This document shows, in pieces, positions 41,026 to 53,778 of a stretch of 64,000 nucleotides of DNA (positions are counted from its first letter, which is position 1; every line of letters starts with the position of its first letter). The notes under the pieces are model-generated. The model was not told the origin of the DNA. It ran no database searches and was given only the letters and a program-made list of their open reading frames with translations. Made by a program: the position numbers and the translations under genes. This stretch comes from Pleurotus djamor (taxonomy: Eukaryota > Basidiomycota > Agaricomycetes > Agaricales > Pleurotaceae). The stretch lies in assembly GCA_029747585.1 (NCBI GenBank), contig JAPEVF010000065.1:1-64000 (forward strand), given 5' to 3'.

Positions 41026-43517
41026 ATGAGCCGCGCCAGCGACCACACCCTCGTCGGCAGCGATGCCTCTGCTCGGCACTCACGCTACACGGATTCGACG
41101 CACCTCATCCCCACCCGCATTCTCGACAAGAAGAAGCCACGGCCTTACGACCCACTTATAATGAACATCATAATATGTGTCGGTACCGCGCTCAACATGA
41201 TGGCTATTGGTATCGCTCTCGAAGTTGGACTGGGCATCTCGGCGCGCAACAACGGCTTCAGTGTCCCACAGCGTAATGCCATTTCTTTTGTCACGCCTCA
41301 GTTTCTGCTATCATTCTTTCCGACGGTGAGATATCTCCGAGCACAGAAGAGAAAGTGGAAGCTAACTTATCATCCATCTCTGTGAAAGCTATTCGTCATT
41401 CCTATCGCTTTCTTATGGCGCGAAATCGACTGGATGATGCGATGGTACCAACCCTATGTCGTTCTTTCGAGAGGAAGGGCTACTGCAGAGGAATCTCTGC
41501 TTCTTGATTGTGCGTACTACATATGTTTGCCTTGCTCAGTCCCTGACTACCCTCCTTGATAGATGTGGGTATTTCGTGCCAACAACTATCTACAGTCACC
41601 CTAACCCTCCGCCAGATTGCCCTCGGAACCTTCTTCTCCCTCTTCCGCGCTCTCAAATACAAGCATCGGATTGTCTTCTTCTCCGCTCTCACAGCAGCCA
41701 TTACATACATCTTCCAGCCTTTGGCAGGTGCCATATTTCAACTTCGCCAGATGAACATTGAATCCGATATGACTGTGAATTCAACACGACAAATCGGGCT
41801 TGCTCCCGATATAAACCAGCTGAACGATTTCTTAGCTGCTGCAGGGGTTCGTCTCCCTTCTTCCCTTCCATTCTTGAAGCTCACACATCATTCTATAGTT
41901 TGCCGAGGCAAGAGGCGCGTTTCTTTCCTCCGTGCCATCTTCAGGAGTTTATTAACATATCTGTACATCATCTTTAGTCGCTCACAATCTCTCTGATCCT
42001 CCGTTTGTCAAGGACGGGTGGGCAACCGCTGAATTTCAAGTACATTTTCCTTCTGTCGAAGATGCCTCTTAAACTCATTCTCCCCTTTAGATCCCCTCTT
42101 ACCCAGGCTTCAATGGATCTCTCGCGGTCAACACCACGGGCGTTCAAACGACAACTTCTTGCGTCACGCCGTTGTCTTTCGAACTCACCCCAGGCTCAGG
42201 AGCTGGGATCTTCCAATATTCAGCGAGATCGCCGAATAATTGCAACGCGAGTACGACAGTCAACATAAGCGTATGTGCCGAACCGACCCCATCCACATTT
42301 ACTCATTATCTTCCTCTAGTCTTCCAGTGCCCAATATGGTGTCATTCCCGTATCCTCTTGCCCAGGCGCATCAGCAAATGTCACGTTCCAGCCCGTGCTA
42401 TTTTGGTTCTTCCACCTTCGGTCTGACGATACACCGGAAGCCAGAGGCGTATTCTGCTCGCCCAGCATCAATACGTCCAGTGTCGTTGCGACGGTGGATT
42501 TAGAATCCAATACAATGACAAGTTGTCTCAGTCAAGGAAGCGCTCCGCCGTTGCCGTTGGAAGGGTCATACAATGGGTACGCATCAAGTTTCATACAGCT
42601 GGAGACCTTCATTCTGATGACCTCCGTTTGATACAGCCTCATCTTCTCTTTCTCCCCTGACAGGCAGGATGAAGTGACCAACCCAGATCCGTTCATTTCT
42701 GCTAGAGCAACTTCCATAAAAGCTGGCGTTCCGGGGGCCATATTCCGATTGGCCTCTGCGAATGGACCAGCAGGACTCCAAAGAGTTTTCGACACACCCA
42801 ACGGATTCAGGGATCTGACGGATACGGTTTATGTGTGTACCCTGATCCCACGTTCCTAGCTGTAACTAACCCAATTCCCATTACCCAAATACAGAAACAG
42901 CACCTTGCGCTTTCGGCGAAAGCGGTCTATTTCGTCCCCGCGAATGATGTACTCAACGCCAAGCGCTGGTCAGACGTGACAAGATTGTGGATCGAGTATG
43001 TCGCCTTCCGTTACCATGCATGGCTCATTCCTCATTGACGTTACTTGTCGCAACTAGCCCTCTACCTGGTCACCTGCTCGCCTTCCTGCTTTTCCTCGTC
43101 GGTTTCGTNGGTGTGGTAATTCACATCCTCGGACGACGTGCTCGTCGCCGTCTGGTCCTCTGNGCACCNCCGGGAAGTATCGCAGCCGTCATGGCCCTCA
43201 CCTCACGTAGTGGNTTCGGAGAGCTGTTACTGCCGTANGACGATNAGAAGACATTGGAGAAGAAGTTGGATGGTCTCAGGTTCAAGCTCGATGAAAGGAC
43301 GGGTGCGATCGTCGCTGATGAGAAGGGATTCTATGAGTTTGGAGGGGGGAGTCAGGGTGTTGATGATGCGATGATGTCGTTGCTTGGTGGACCGAAGTCT
43401 GCATCTACTGCGAAGGGAGGCGATGATTTGGATACGTATGCGTATTCGGAGTCGTCTAGTCGCCTTGCGCAACAGGCTGCTGCTGGGTATCCACCCTGGG
43501 TGACGAGAGCGGGGTAA
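41026..43517 (+). CDS. DUF3433-type multi-pass membrane protein
   Basis: Membrane protein of a fungal family of unknown function. The start at 41026 gives MSRASDHTLVGSDASARHSR. After it come the helix PLIMNIIICVGTALNMMAIG, FVIPIAFLWREIDWMMR and RIVFFSALTAAITYIFQPLA, with the family-typical QPLAGAIFQLRQM. A long extracytoplasmic part contains TTSCVTPLSFELTPGSG, NNCNASTTVNIS and SSCPGASANVTF. A final helix GHLLAFLLFLVGF near 43075 precedes a cytosolic tail of about 140 residues ending VTRAG. At least nine introns. Ns at 43110-43250 behave as substituted bases because the frame stays intact through them, unlike the inserted Ns elsewhere in the window. Some mid-gene exon borders are uncertain. 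Confidence 0.7.
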
Positions 43518-44255
43518 ACGTGTNTGTGGTTTGTTTGTATTGGACATTTGGGTTTGGACCATCTCNTGCATACTTACTGAGTAATACCCCAAGTACTCAT
43601 CTGGCATATCTTTCTTGTTGTGCACTGTCTTTGCTTTGTATTAGTGGACGCTCATCTCCTCGCTCTTTGTATCGGATTCATAAAATTTTCCTTCGTTCTA
43701 CATGGCATGCTCCGTCGCAATAGACTCTAGAGTAGATAATCGCATCGACGAACGGTCCCAGAGTATCCCGCCACACTGGGTGACANTGCCCAAACCCTCC
43801 GTCTGAGCTGGCTCTTCTCGGACTGGCGGACGGTTTCCTGAGACCTAGTGAGTGANATGACAGGTCGGCACAAGGTCATCTTACCGCNTGAAATAAAAAG
43901 GTCATCGCTTGAAGTGGCGTCGGCAGCAGGCACTCAATGTCAACAGCTAACATCTTGAACTCCCGAGGCCGTCCCAGTTACCTCAGCGTATACGTTTGCT
44001 CATCCGGCGAAGGGTGGCAGGGATGCGCAACGGTGGCTGAAGTTTCGTTCCAGGGGGACATGGGGCTACAAGGTACGGATGGTTAACGATAATTCACTGC
44101 GCACTGTGCAACTTACCTCCAATGCGACCTGGCTTTGGCAAAAGCGGCGGAATCGGCATGACAGGTGCTTTGAAGGGCGTCCCGAGGCGTTCACTGAGAA
44201 GTACAATTTCGTTGAGACGCGGCTTTTGTGATTGAGCCGAGGGAAGAAGCCGACT
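43518..44255. other. Intergenic; coding-like minus segment next to the NTase-fold gene
   Basis: This is 738 bp. On the minus strand the frame of the neighbouring gene stays open after its TGA for about 45 more codons and reads RLNEIVLLSERLGTPFKAPV then MPIPPLLPKPGRIGG (about 44130-44225), followed by a possible donor. The true C-terminus of that gene may therefore extend into this region. The remainder has several Ns and no recognised feature. Confidence 0.4.
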
Positions 44256-45032
44256 TCACCTCTTCTTCTTCAACATTTCCATCCTATGTCGAGCTCCTTC
44301 AACTGGGTCGCCAACAGCGAAATCGATGTATTTGCGAAAATAGTCGCGATTTTCTTCCTTGACACCGGCCAGTGCTCTGGAAATCCGAGGAACGTATTCT
44401 CCGGTTGAAGTCAATCTCTCGCCCTTCTCTGAGAGATNATAAAGGATGAGGTATCGCAGCCAATATTCCAGTCGNCANTCTAACCGATCNATNATCAANC
44501 CCCCNTGTGCAGGGGGTTCCAGCATNGTATCAATCANAGAGTCANCGAACGCGACATCNGTTGGNAACANGAAGNTGTCGTAATCCTTGCCNACTGGAGG
44601 ACTGAGACGCGTTGTTCGNGTAGGATCGTGNATGCCAAATTGCCAAAACGATGCAGGGTGTACAGTAACGCTTTCNGGNTCTTCAGTNATTCCANTTTCN
44701 TATNCATTCTTCCTNAATGTGCATGATTGAGGGAAAAGATGGGGTCTGTCAGGGTTGACGATCCTTTTCTCCCGGTTGAAGTCATCTTCATCTGGATCGA
44801 GAATGGTGTATTCGCCTCCGGCCTCGATAGCCAAAGCAGCGTCGACAACTTGGCTCCCAGGAACAAGAATATTGAGGTTGAANAACGCCGTGGGCGTCAA
44901 GAACATGAAGGACAGCGCATCCTCGCCCCATACAACACAGGGAACGTCGGCAGCGAGGACGTGAAGAGCAGGACGAAGACGCGACCGGATTTCCCTTGGG
45001 CTCGAAGGGCTTTCATCGTAGAAATGAAGCAT
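44256..45032 (-). CDS. Nucleotidyltransferase-fold protein lacking the catalytic acids (probable pseudoenzyme)
   Basis: This intronless frame of 258 codons starts at 45032 with MLHFYDESPSSPREIRSRL. The segment ADVPCVVWGEDALSFMFLTP then FNLNILVPGSQVVDAALAI has the shape of a minimal nucleotidyltransferase core. That shape is a small-residue turn, a helix, then a beta strand where active members carry Asp-x-Asp. Here the strand reads NLN, so metal binding is unlikely. A C-terminal helical part contains GEYVPRISRALAGVKEENRD and ends EMLKKKR at 44256. Over fifteen Ns lie in 44430-44890 and the residues there are partly unreadable. The frame continues past the TGA for about 45 codons. It is transcribed divergently from the intact NTase gene at 45220. 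Family assignment rests on pattern only. Confidence 0.5.
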   Translation of the reverse strand: MLHFYDESPSSPREIRSRLRPALHVLAADVPCVVWGEDALSFMFLTPTAXFNLNILVPGSQVVDAALAIEAGGEYTILDPDEDDFNREKRIVNPDRPHLFPQSCTXRKNXXEXGXTEXXESVTVHPASFWQFGXHDPXRTTRLSPPXGKDYDXFXXPXDVAFXDSXIDXMLEPPAXGXLXXDRLXXRLEYWLRYLILYXLSEKGERLTSTGEYVPRISRALAGVKEENRDYFRKYIDFAVGDPVEGARHRMEMLKKKR

Positions 45033-45219
45033 ATCGTTTGGGAAAACGCGAAGGAAGGGTCAAGNCACGGTGTGTCCGTTGTCGTTGTCGTTGTGGGCGT
45101 NGTAAGCGCTCTCAGTTTCCTGAACANGAGTCACTGANANTGCGCGAGTGACTCAACACAGGAATTCAGGACGCCCTGAGCTTCAGCTCAACCCCACTTC
45201 CCACTTCCCACTNCCNTNN
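45033..45219. promoter_or_regulatory. Bidirectional promoter region of the NTase-fold pair
   Basis: Only 187 bp separate the two start codons, so the two genes must share upstream control sequence. Ns at 45065, 45101, 45127, 45137, 45139 and 45213-45219 limit motif reading. No clear TATA element was seen. Confidence 0.4.
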
Positions 45220-45943
45220 ATGCCTCTNCCTGTNCATGTTTTGCGCACGGCCCAGGCTTTCACAAAGCTCCTNACTCAAGAGGGGGTCCCGCATCTCATT
45301 GTGGGAGGTGCAGCTATCCTCCTTCAGGGCTTGTCGGAGAGGGATACGAGGGTGAGTATAATGTTCCCNCCTTCGTTNAACCCGGACTCATCTCAAGTCT
45401 CTACTCTAGGATCTGGACGTAAACCTTGGTGCTTTCAACTTCAAAAAGCGTTTCCTGAATGTCACGCTGCAGCGCCATGGGTTTACCGTTCGGCAAGCCC
45501 TCGCACCTAACCGATTCAGTGTGACCTCGCCAGAAAGTTCACCAGACGCGAGAGATGCGACCCACATAGATATTGCCTTCCGACCAGAATACGTCAGGGG
45601 CGCTGAGGGCTTCACTTGCGAATGCCATGGCGTAACTGGCGTCGCCGACCCTCGGTTGTTACTCCTGGACAAGATTCGCTGTTCTGCTGAACGCGCGCCG
45701 TCAAATGCTGGCAAGTTCCTCAACGACCTCAGAGACGTCAGGAATTGCGCTGAGATCATTGCTGCATCCACATACGAATCCAATGTACCCCCCGTATTTC
45801 CCCAATACCACCTCGACCTCCTCACTGCTGACGTATGGGACAAATTTTGGGACAAACTTAGCACTTACCCGGTGCCTGCGGACAAGATCGAAATCCTGAG
45901 AGAGTATCTTCGTCAATGCCACCTTTACCTTCCTNTAAAATGA
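45220..45943 (+). CDS. AbiEii-like minimal nucleotidyltransferase
   Basis: Probable nucleotidyltransferase-superfamily protein of 221 residues in two exons (45220-45351 and 45410-45943, phase 0). The ATG at 45220 gives MPLPVHVLRTAQAF once Ns are read through. The core is clear: PHLIVGGAAILLQGLSERDT, then DLDVNLGAF directly after the intron, and THIDIAFRPEYV. The GG turn, the Asp-x-Asp pair and the third Asp on the next strand are the three elements of an active NTase. GVADPRLLLLDKIRCSAER followed by KFLNDLRDVRN resembles the helix seen after the core in AbiEii/DUF1814-type proteins. In bacteria these act in defence or toxin-antitoxin pairs. The fungal role is unknown. The adjacent divergent gene encodes a degenerate relative, so the two may form a complex. 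Confidence 0.65.
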
Positions 45944-46232
45944 GTACGTCGCCCTTATGTATAACCTTNTATNGATGTGCGGATGCTCCGAATGTTGAGT
46001 GGACGCTCGAGGTCNCCAAAGGCTCNNNNNANCCTNGTNTNGTATCGCGGTCCCCTGAAGCCCGACGACCAAATAGGAGTCCTTAAAATANNNGACATTG
46101 ATCGAGAAACACGTGCTCGATCATCGATTATTTCGCGATGATTTTCATGCAAAGATTCTTTCTCCCGCCAGAACCATCTTCAGCGGGAGGAACGTCGCAA
46201 AACGAANTCAAGGACAAGTGACTCTCTGCGAG
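45944..46232. promoter_or_regulatory. URA2 upstream region
   Basis: This is 289 bp between the NTase stop and the URA2 start. A run of Ns near 46026-46043 and at 46091-46093 hides part of it. No clear TATA box was seen. It must hold the NTase 3' end and the URA2 promoter. Confidence 0.35.
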
Positions 46233-49200
46233 ATGGNTNCATCAAATCCCGACTTGTCGAACGCCGCACGACCACCACTTCCACGCACNGCAAGCACCAT
46301 AAATGTCCCTGCNCCNCCAGTAACCGCTCCATTACAAGCAGACGCACCTCCATCTGACGCNGTACTGGAGTTCAATGATGGTACTGCCTACAGTGGNATC
46401 AGCTTTGGTGCNGAGGGCAAGAGTGTTGCCGGTGAATGTGTCTTTCAGACCGGTATATTCACTCTGCTGAACCCATCTTACCTGATTTAATCGAGAGAAC
46501 ACAGGTATGGTGGGGTATACCGAATCATCGACGGACCCATCCTACGAGGGTCAGATCCTCGTCTTAACTTACCCATTAATCGGAAACTATGGTGTTCCTG
46601 CTCGCCCAGAGTCATTCGACCACCTCCCAAAAGAATTCGAGTCGAACCGAATTCACATCGCCGCTCTGGTAGTTGGCTCTTACACCGACGATTTCAGTCA
46701 CTTCTTGGCCAAGTCTTCCCTAGGAACTTGGTTGAAAGAGCATGGAGTTCCTGCGATCTACGGCGTCGACACTCGTGCTCTCACCAAAAAGATCAGAGAA
46801 AAGGGTTCCATGCTTGGCAAGATCCTCTCACGGAAGCCCAACTCCACCCATGGTCGTTCAAGGTCTTTCATGAACCCATCTGCGACGACCTCTCGTGCAC
46901 CGTCTCCTTCTTTCGCTTTAACTTGGCGCGAAGAGTACATTGATATCCCCTTCCATGATCCCAACCAGGTTAACTTGGTGGCTGCTGTCTCTATCAAGGA
47001 ACCGCGCTTGTACAAACCCACGACCGAACCCATACTACATCCCTCAGGCCGACCTTTACGTGTCTTGGCCGTCGATGTGGGAATGAAATACAATCAGGTT
47101 CGTTGCTTCATCAACCGTGGAGTAGAGCTCAAGGTCGTACCATGGGACTACGATTTTGTTAACGAATCGGAACCTTATGACGGCCTTTTCCTGTCCAATG
47201 GTCCTGGAGACCCAACGATGATACCGACGACGATATCCCGTCTTACAGAGGCCATGAAGAAAGCAGACAGGCCTATCTTCGGTATTTGCTTAGGACACCA
47301 ATTGATGGCTCTAGCAGCGGGTGCGACCACGTCTAAGATGAAATACGGGAACCGTGGACATAACATCCCCTGTACCGATGCTCTTTCTGGGCGATGCTAT
47401 ATCACCAGTCAAAATCACGGTTTCCAAGTCGATCGCAGCTCCTTACCCGCAGGGTGGAAGGAACTTTTCCGTAATGCGAATGACGGTAGCAATGAGGGTG
47501 TATACTGCGTTGACAAGCCCTTCTTCTCCGTCCAGTTCCATCCAGAATCCACTCCCGGCCCTAGAGACACCGAGTTTCTCTTCGATGTTTTCATCCAAAA
47601 CATCCGCGACTGCGTAGCCACCAACTCGCTGGCCCCCTTGGTTATGCCAGGCGGGAAGAAAGCAGATAACGACAAGCGTGTTCCCCGCGCCAATGTCAGC
47701 AAAGTCGTAATCCTGGGCTCCGGTGGCTTATCAATTGGTCAAGCTGGCGAGTTCGACTATTCCGGCTCCCAGGCGATCAAAGCTCTGAAGGAGGAAGGCA
47801 TTTATACCATCATGGTCAATCCAAACATCGCTACCATTGCCACATCGAAGGGTCTCGCCGATAAAGTCTATTTCCTCCCTGTGACACCTGAGTTCGTTCG
47901 CAAGATCATCCAATTTGAAAAGCCTGATGGCATTTACGTCACTTTCGGTGGCCAGACTGCCCTCAACGTCGGTATCAAATTGAAAGACGAGTTCGAAGCC
48001 TTAGGTGTCAAGGTCTTGGGCACGCCCATTGAAACGATCATAACTACAGAAGATAGACAGCTCTTCGCCAGTGCTATGGCAGAAATTGGGGAGAAATGCG
48101 CAGAAAGCTGTACCGCCACTAATCAAGATGAAGCTGTCGCCGCTGCTCTCTCCATTGGCTACCCCGTTATTGTCAGAGCTGCTTACGCACTTGGAGGTCT
48201 AGGATCTGGGTTCGCTCAGAACGAAGAACAGCTGAAGGCTTTGTGTGCGAAGGCTTTCGCTACAAGTCCCCAGGTCCTCGTCGAGAGAAGCATGAAAGGA
48301 TGGAAAGAAATCGAGTACGAAGTGGTCCGCGATTGTCGAGACAACTGTATCACAGTTTGTAACATGGAGGTACGCTTCAGCTTCCCCGATACACATCAAC
48401 CAGTATTCACTTGCTCCCTCAGAATTTCGATCCCCTTGGTATCCACACCGGTGATTCCATCGTCGTGGCACCCTCACAAACCTTGTCCGACTCGGATTAC
48501 AACATGTTGCGAACGACCGCTATCAACGTCATCCGTCATCTCGGGGTCGTCGGAGAATGCAATATCCAGTATGCGCTAAACCCTACATCTCAGGAATATT
48601 GCATCATCGAGGCAAGTGGCTCCGGTGGTTGAACGAACGCCGCCAACTTTAACATCGATTTTTTTCAACTAGGTTAATGCTCGTCTTTCCCGTTCATCAG
48701 CACTGGCTTCCAAGGCAACTGGATACCCTCTTGCCTTCATTGCAGCAAAGCTTGGTCTTGGAATACCGCTCAACGAAATTAAGAACTCCGTTACGAAAGT
48801 TACCAGCGCGTGCTTCGAACCCAGTTTGGACTACGTCGTGGTCAAGATCCCTCGTTGGGATTTGAAGAAGTTCAGCCGGGTCAGTCGCCTGTTGAGCAGC
48901 AGCATGAAGAGTGTTGGTGAAGTCATGAGTATCGGTCGAACTTTCGAAGAGACGATACAGAAAGCCATCCGTGCCATTGATGATTCCTTTACGGGTTTCG
49001 CCAAGGTTTGTCATTCGGGTTAAACAAACTTTCTCTCGTGCTCAAATTTTCCTCCAGAATGATTACGTCGAAGATATTGACGAGGAGCTTGTCAACCCTA
49101 CTGACAAGCGCATCTTTGCCATATCATCAGCATTCCACCGTGGATATTCTGTCGACAAGATCTGGCAGATGACCAACATTGATAAATGGTTCTTAAGGAA

Positions 49201-52200
49201 GCTTGAGCGTATATTCAAGATGGAACAAAATCTTTCGTGAGTTATCTTCGTATCTTCTTCTTCATCATCTCAGACAGCTTTTCTAGAACTCTCAACGTCT
49301 CTACGATTGAATCCCGCGGCTTGCGTCACGCGAAGGAGCTTGGGTTTTCCGATCGCCTCCTCGCCAATTGCTTAGGGTCCACGGAGTTGGCGGTCCGTCG
49401 CCGTCGCCAAGAATTCGCCATTTCTCCTTTCGTGAAGCAAATCGACACCGTCGCAGCGGAGTTCCCCGCCTTCACGAACTATCTTTACACGACTTATAAT
49501 GCTGTCGAGCACGACGTGTCGTTCAACGATCGCGGTGTAATGGTCCTTGGTTCAGGCGTTTACCGTATCGGATCATCGGTAGAATTTGACTGGTGTGCCG
49601 TTCGTGCAATTCGTACATTGCGCGATCAAGGCTTCCCCACCGTCATGGTCAATTACAACCCTGAAACCGTTAGTACCGACTACGACGAAGCCGATCGCCT
49701 GTACTTCGAAAACATCAGTTTGGAGACCATCTTGGATATCTACGACACAGAACGTTCCCGTGGCGTTATCCTATCTATGGGTGGTCAGACACCAAACAAC
49801 ATCGCCCTCCCGTTGTACCGCCAAAATGTCAAGATTTACGGAACCTCCCCTGAGATGATCGACACAGCGGAGAACAGATACAAATTCTCCCGTCTACTTG
49901 ACGAAATCGGCGTTGATCAACCCCAGTGGAAAGAATTGACTAGTTTCGACGAGGCACTCGCGTTCTGTGACAAAGTTGGCTATCCTGTTCTCGTAAGGCC
50001 GTCGTATGTTCTCTCTGGCGCGGCCATGAACGTCGTTTCCACTGGTGATGATTTATCCAACTACCTGACTCAAGCCACCGCCGTGTCTCGAGATCACCCC
50101 GTAGTCATCACCAAATACATCGAGCAAGCCAAAGAAATCGAGATGGATGCCGTCGCGAAGGGCGGTAAAATGATTATGCACTTCATCTCCGAGCACGTGG
50201 AGAACGCTGGTGTTCACTCGGGTGATGCTACTTTGATACATCCTCCCCAAGATCTCGATCCGCAGACGGTGCGACAAATTGAAGAAGCCACAGCCAAGAT
50301 AGGGAATGCCCTTAACGTAACCGGTCCTTACAACATCCAGTTCATTGCCAAAAACAATGAAATTAAGGTGATCGAATGTAACCTTCGCGCGGCGAGATCC
50401 TTCCCCTTCGTCTCGAAAGTTACTGGTGTCGACGCTATTGAAATGGCCACCAAGGTCATGATGGACTTAACCGTCGAACCATACCCCGATCTTGGTCTAC
50501 CAGCTGACTATGTCGGCGTGAAGGTCCCTCAATTCAGCTTCAGTCGGCTGTCTGGCGCTGACCCTGTTCTCGGAGTCGAGATGGCATCCACGGGAGAAGT
50601 CGCCTGCTTCGGTCATGATAAATATGAGGCTTATTTGAAGGCGTTGATCTCCACTGGTATAGTGCCGCCAAAGAAAAACATCTTGTTTTCCATTGGAAGC
50701 TACCGAGAGAAGCTGGAGTTGCTCCCTTCGATCCAGAAGCTCAGCGCAGCGGGCTACAACATCTTTGCGACTTCTGGGACTGCGGACTTTTTGACGGAAC
50801 ATAATGTTTCCTGCAAGGTTAGTCAAGTGTGTTATCTTGCTTTGAACAGATATTGAAGTTATTCCAGTACCTCGAAACACTCGGTGAAGAAAGTCGTGAC
50901 AAGCAGAAGACGGTGTACTCTCTTACCCAGCACTTGGCGAACAACTTGATCGATATGTATATCAACCTTCCTTCCAAGAACAACTATCGTCGTCCCGCGA
51001 GCTATGCCAGCAAAGGTTACCACACGCGTCGCATGGCTGTCGACTTTGCAGTGCCACTGATCACAAACGTCAAGAATGCCAAAATGCTTGCTGAGGCGCT
51101 TATCCGCAGGCTTCCACTCGATGTCTCTACCGTAGACGCCAAGTCATCGCACACAACACATACATTCCCTGGTTTAATCAACATCGCCGCCTTTGTGCCT
51201 GCTCTGACGACCCAAGGTGCCGACGATCTTACCATATCCACGAAAGCCTCTATTAGCGCTGGGTTCACCACGGCGATTATCTTACCTACAGGCGAGAAAG
51301 ACTCTATCTTTGATCGTGAAACCCTCAATCAAGCTCGGGACGCTGTGCGCGACCGCCCAGTTCACTGTAACTACGCTTTGGGCTTCGTCGCCACGTCCGG
51401 AAACACACAGTCGTTGGATGATGAACTACAGGCAGAGGCTAAGTTCCTGTTCATTCCATTTGGCCTAAGCCCGCAGACCACTCCTCTTTCTGTTGCGGCA
51501 TCCCATTTCTCCTCTTGGCCCATCGATAAGCCCATCGTATCCGATGCCAAAGGCTCCGATCTGGCGTCTGTCTTGCTTCTCGCAAGTCTTCATAATCGAA
51601 GCATCCACATCACAGACGTCTGTGCCAAAGAAGACCTAGTCTTGATTTCCCTCAGTAAAGCAAGGCAACTCAAGGTCACATGCGATGTCTCCGTATACTC
51701 TTTGTTCTTTACCAGGGAACAATACCCTGGATGTTTGCGACTTCCGACACTGGCTGATCAGAACGCGCTTTGGAAGAAGCTGGACGTTGTTGATGCCTTC
51801 AGCGTCGGTGCTACCCCGTTCAAGCTTGCGAGCCATCTAGGCAAAACGAGCTCGCCTTGGACCGGCATTGAAGAGGCTCTCCCTCTGCTTCTCACGGCCG
51901 TCACTACCAAGCGCCTCACCTTGGAAGACATCAAATTACGACTTCATGACAATCCTGTTCACATCTTCGGACTTCCAGACCAAACCAACACTCATGTTGA
52001 AGTTGAGTTGGGACGAAAAGCTGTGTTCGGCAAGCGGCCAACATGCTGGTCTCCACTGGAACAAGTCTCGGTGACTGGGGCAATCCATCGTGTCGTCATT
52101 CACGGCCAGACGGTCTTCCTTGATGGACATGTATTGCCATCTCCTCAGGGCCGAGATATCTCAAGCTCCTCTGTCACTCATGCGACCGCTGGTCCAACAT

Positions 52201-53425
52201 CTTCCGCGTTAGCGCCCCTCAAGGAGGAGACCCTTTCTCAGCCCACTTCCTTGCCTACCTTATCGACAGGTCAGGCACTAGGCGTTGGACTTCATGGACC
52301 CCTTGCGCCCTCAATCCATCAGCCCCATCAACCTCACCCGGCCTTCCATCGCCGTCACATCCTTTCCGTCAGACAGTTTTCTCATCGGGACATCCATGAT
52401 CTCTTCTCCCTGGCTCACGAGATGCGACTCCAAGTCGAGCGAAATGGCACGCTGGATATCTTGAAGGGGAAAGTTCTCTGCACGGTCTTCTACGAACCTT
52501 CCACGCGGACCAGCTCCTCTTTTGATGCGGCCATGAAGAGATGTGGTGGTTCTGTTGTTCAAATTAATGCCGAACTTTCCTCTGTTCAGAAAGGGGAAAC
52601 GCTGCCAGACACAGTGAGAACGCTGGGATGCTATGGTGACGCGATTGTTCTTCGCCATCCTGATGTCGGCAGCGCCCAACTAGCTGCCAAATTTTCGCCA
52701 GTTCCCATCATCAATGCTGGAGACGGCATTGGTGAGCACCCGACTCAGGTATGATGTGATTCCACCATCTATTGATCAGTTCTCAAAACATCTTACCTCA
52801 CGCACAGGCCCTCCTCGATGTCTATACTATCCGATCCGAGCTTGGAACCGTGAATGGACAAACTATCACCCTACTCGGAGATTTGAAGAACGGGCGTACA
52901 GTGCACAGTCTGGTTACCCTGCTTTGCCTGTACTCCGTTCGCCTCAACTTTGTCTCGCCGGCGTCTCTTTCCATGCCTCCCAATGTCGTGGCAGCCGCGC
53001 GTAAGGCAGGGGTGGCCGTATATCAATGCGAATCCTTAGACGAGGTCTTGTCAGACACTGATGTCCTTTACGTCACAAGGGTTCAGAAAGAGCGCTTTGA
53101 TAATGAACGTGAATGGCAGCAAGTGAAGGACGCCTACCGAGTGGATCATGCTGTCTTATCCAGGGCAAAGGAAGACATGATTGTTATGCACCCTTTACCG
53201 CGAGTAAATGGTGAGTTATCTATTCATTAGAAGATGTCACGGCTGATTCATCTTTGCCCAGAAATTGACCCCGAGGTTGACTTCGACTCTCGACGTGCCG
53301 TGTACTTCCGCCAAATGCGATACGGTCTTTATGTGAGTCCTTGTCCCCTGCAGCCATCGTTCTGTGACCAACCTTGTCTTTTATTTCAGGTTCGCATGGC
53401 TCTCCTAGCCAGTGTGATGGGATAA
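46233..53425 (+). CDS. URA2: Multifunctional carbamoyl-phosphate synthase / aspartate carbamoyltransferase (URA2 type)
   Basis: Catalyses the first two steps of pyrimidine synthesis. The start at 46233 gives a Pro-rich leader ([15 protein letters not shown]), then the small-subunit domain [14 protein letters not shown]. The glutaminase follows, with nucleophile Cys in [14 protein letters not shown] and His-Glu in VQFHPEST. The synthetase half begins [18 protein letters not shown] and has two ATP-grasp repeats ([11 protein letters not shown] near 47950; [16 protein letters not shown] near 49550). The regulatory domain contains [14 protein letters not shown]. Next is a dihydroorotase-like linker without the metal-binding HxH, as in other fungi. 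The C-terminal ATCase shows [17 protein letters not shown] and GEHPTQ, and ends LLASVMG at 53425. About ten exons, about 2,250 residues, complete. Fungal URA2 is feedback-inhibited by UTP through the regulatory domain. Confidence 0.95.
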
Positions 53426-53778
53426 AAAAGGAGACCGAAAACGATATACCGGCGTTATGACTTAGAGTATGTTACAATTTGAGATGGGTGTAATTGCTGT
53501 AGAACGATAAATGGGGTTTGCTCGCTTCCTTCATTACGCCGCGGTGTTTGAACCCACCGGTTCCATGAGAGATCAGTTGAACTCTAAATTTATGTTCAGC
53601 TGCTGGTGCAGTGAGTGAGTAAAACCGACAATGAGCGGAATGACATGTCCTTTTTCTTGCAGAAATTTATTCATTCATAAGTATTGGAATGGCTTCCCGA
53701 TCGCCTCTTTTCTTTCCCTCTCACACGCACTCAAGGTGTGACAGTACATAAAGCAATCTCGCCTGGAAAAGGCGTGGT
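53426..53778. other. Intergenic between URA2 and the SLATT gene
   Basis: This is 353 bp between two plus-strand genes. No coding region or clear motif was recognised. Confidence 0.45.

Noticed and set aside
44256..45943. Calling the NTase pair a bacterial toxin-antitoxin system by transfer
   Set aside because: The plus gene has a spliceosomal intron, the pair is divergent rather than operonic, and no AbiEi-like antitoxin was seen. Only the fold resemblance is claimed.
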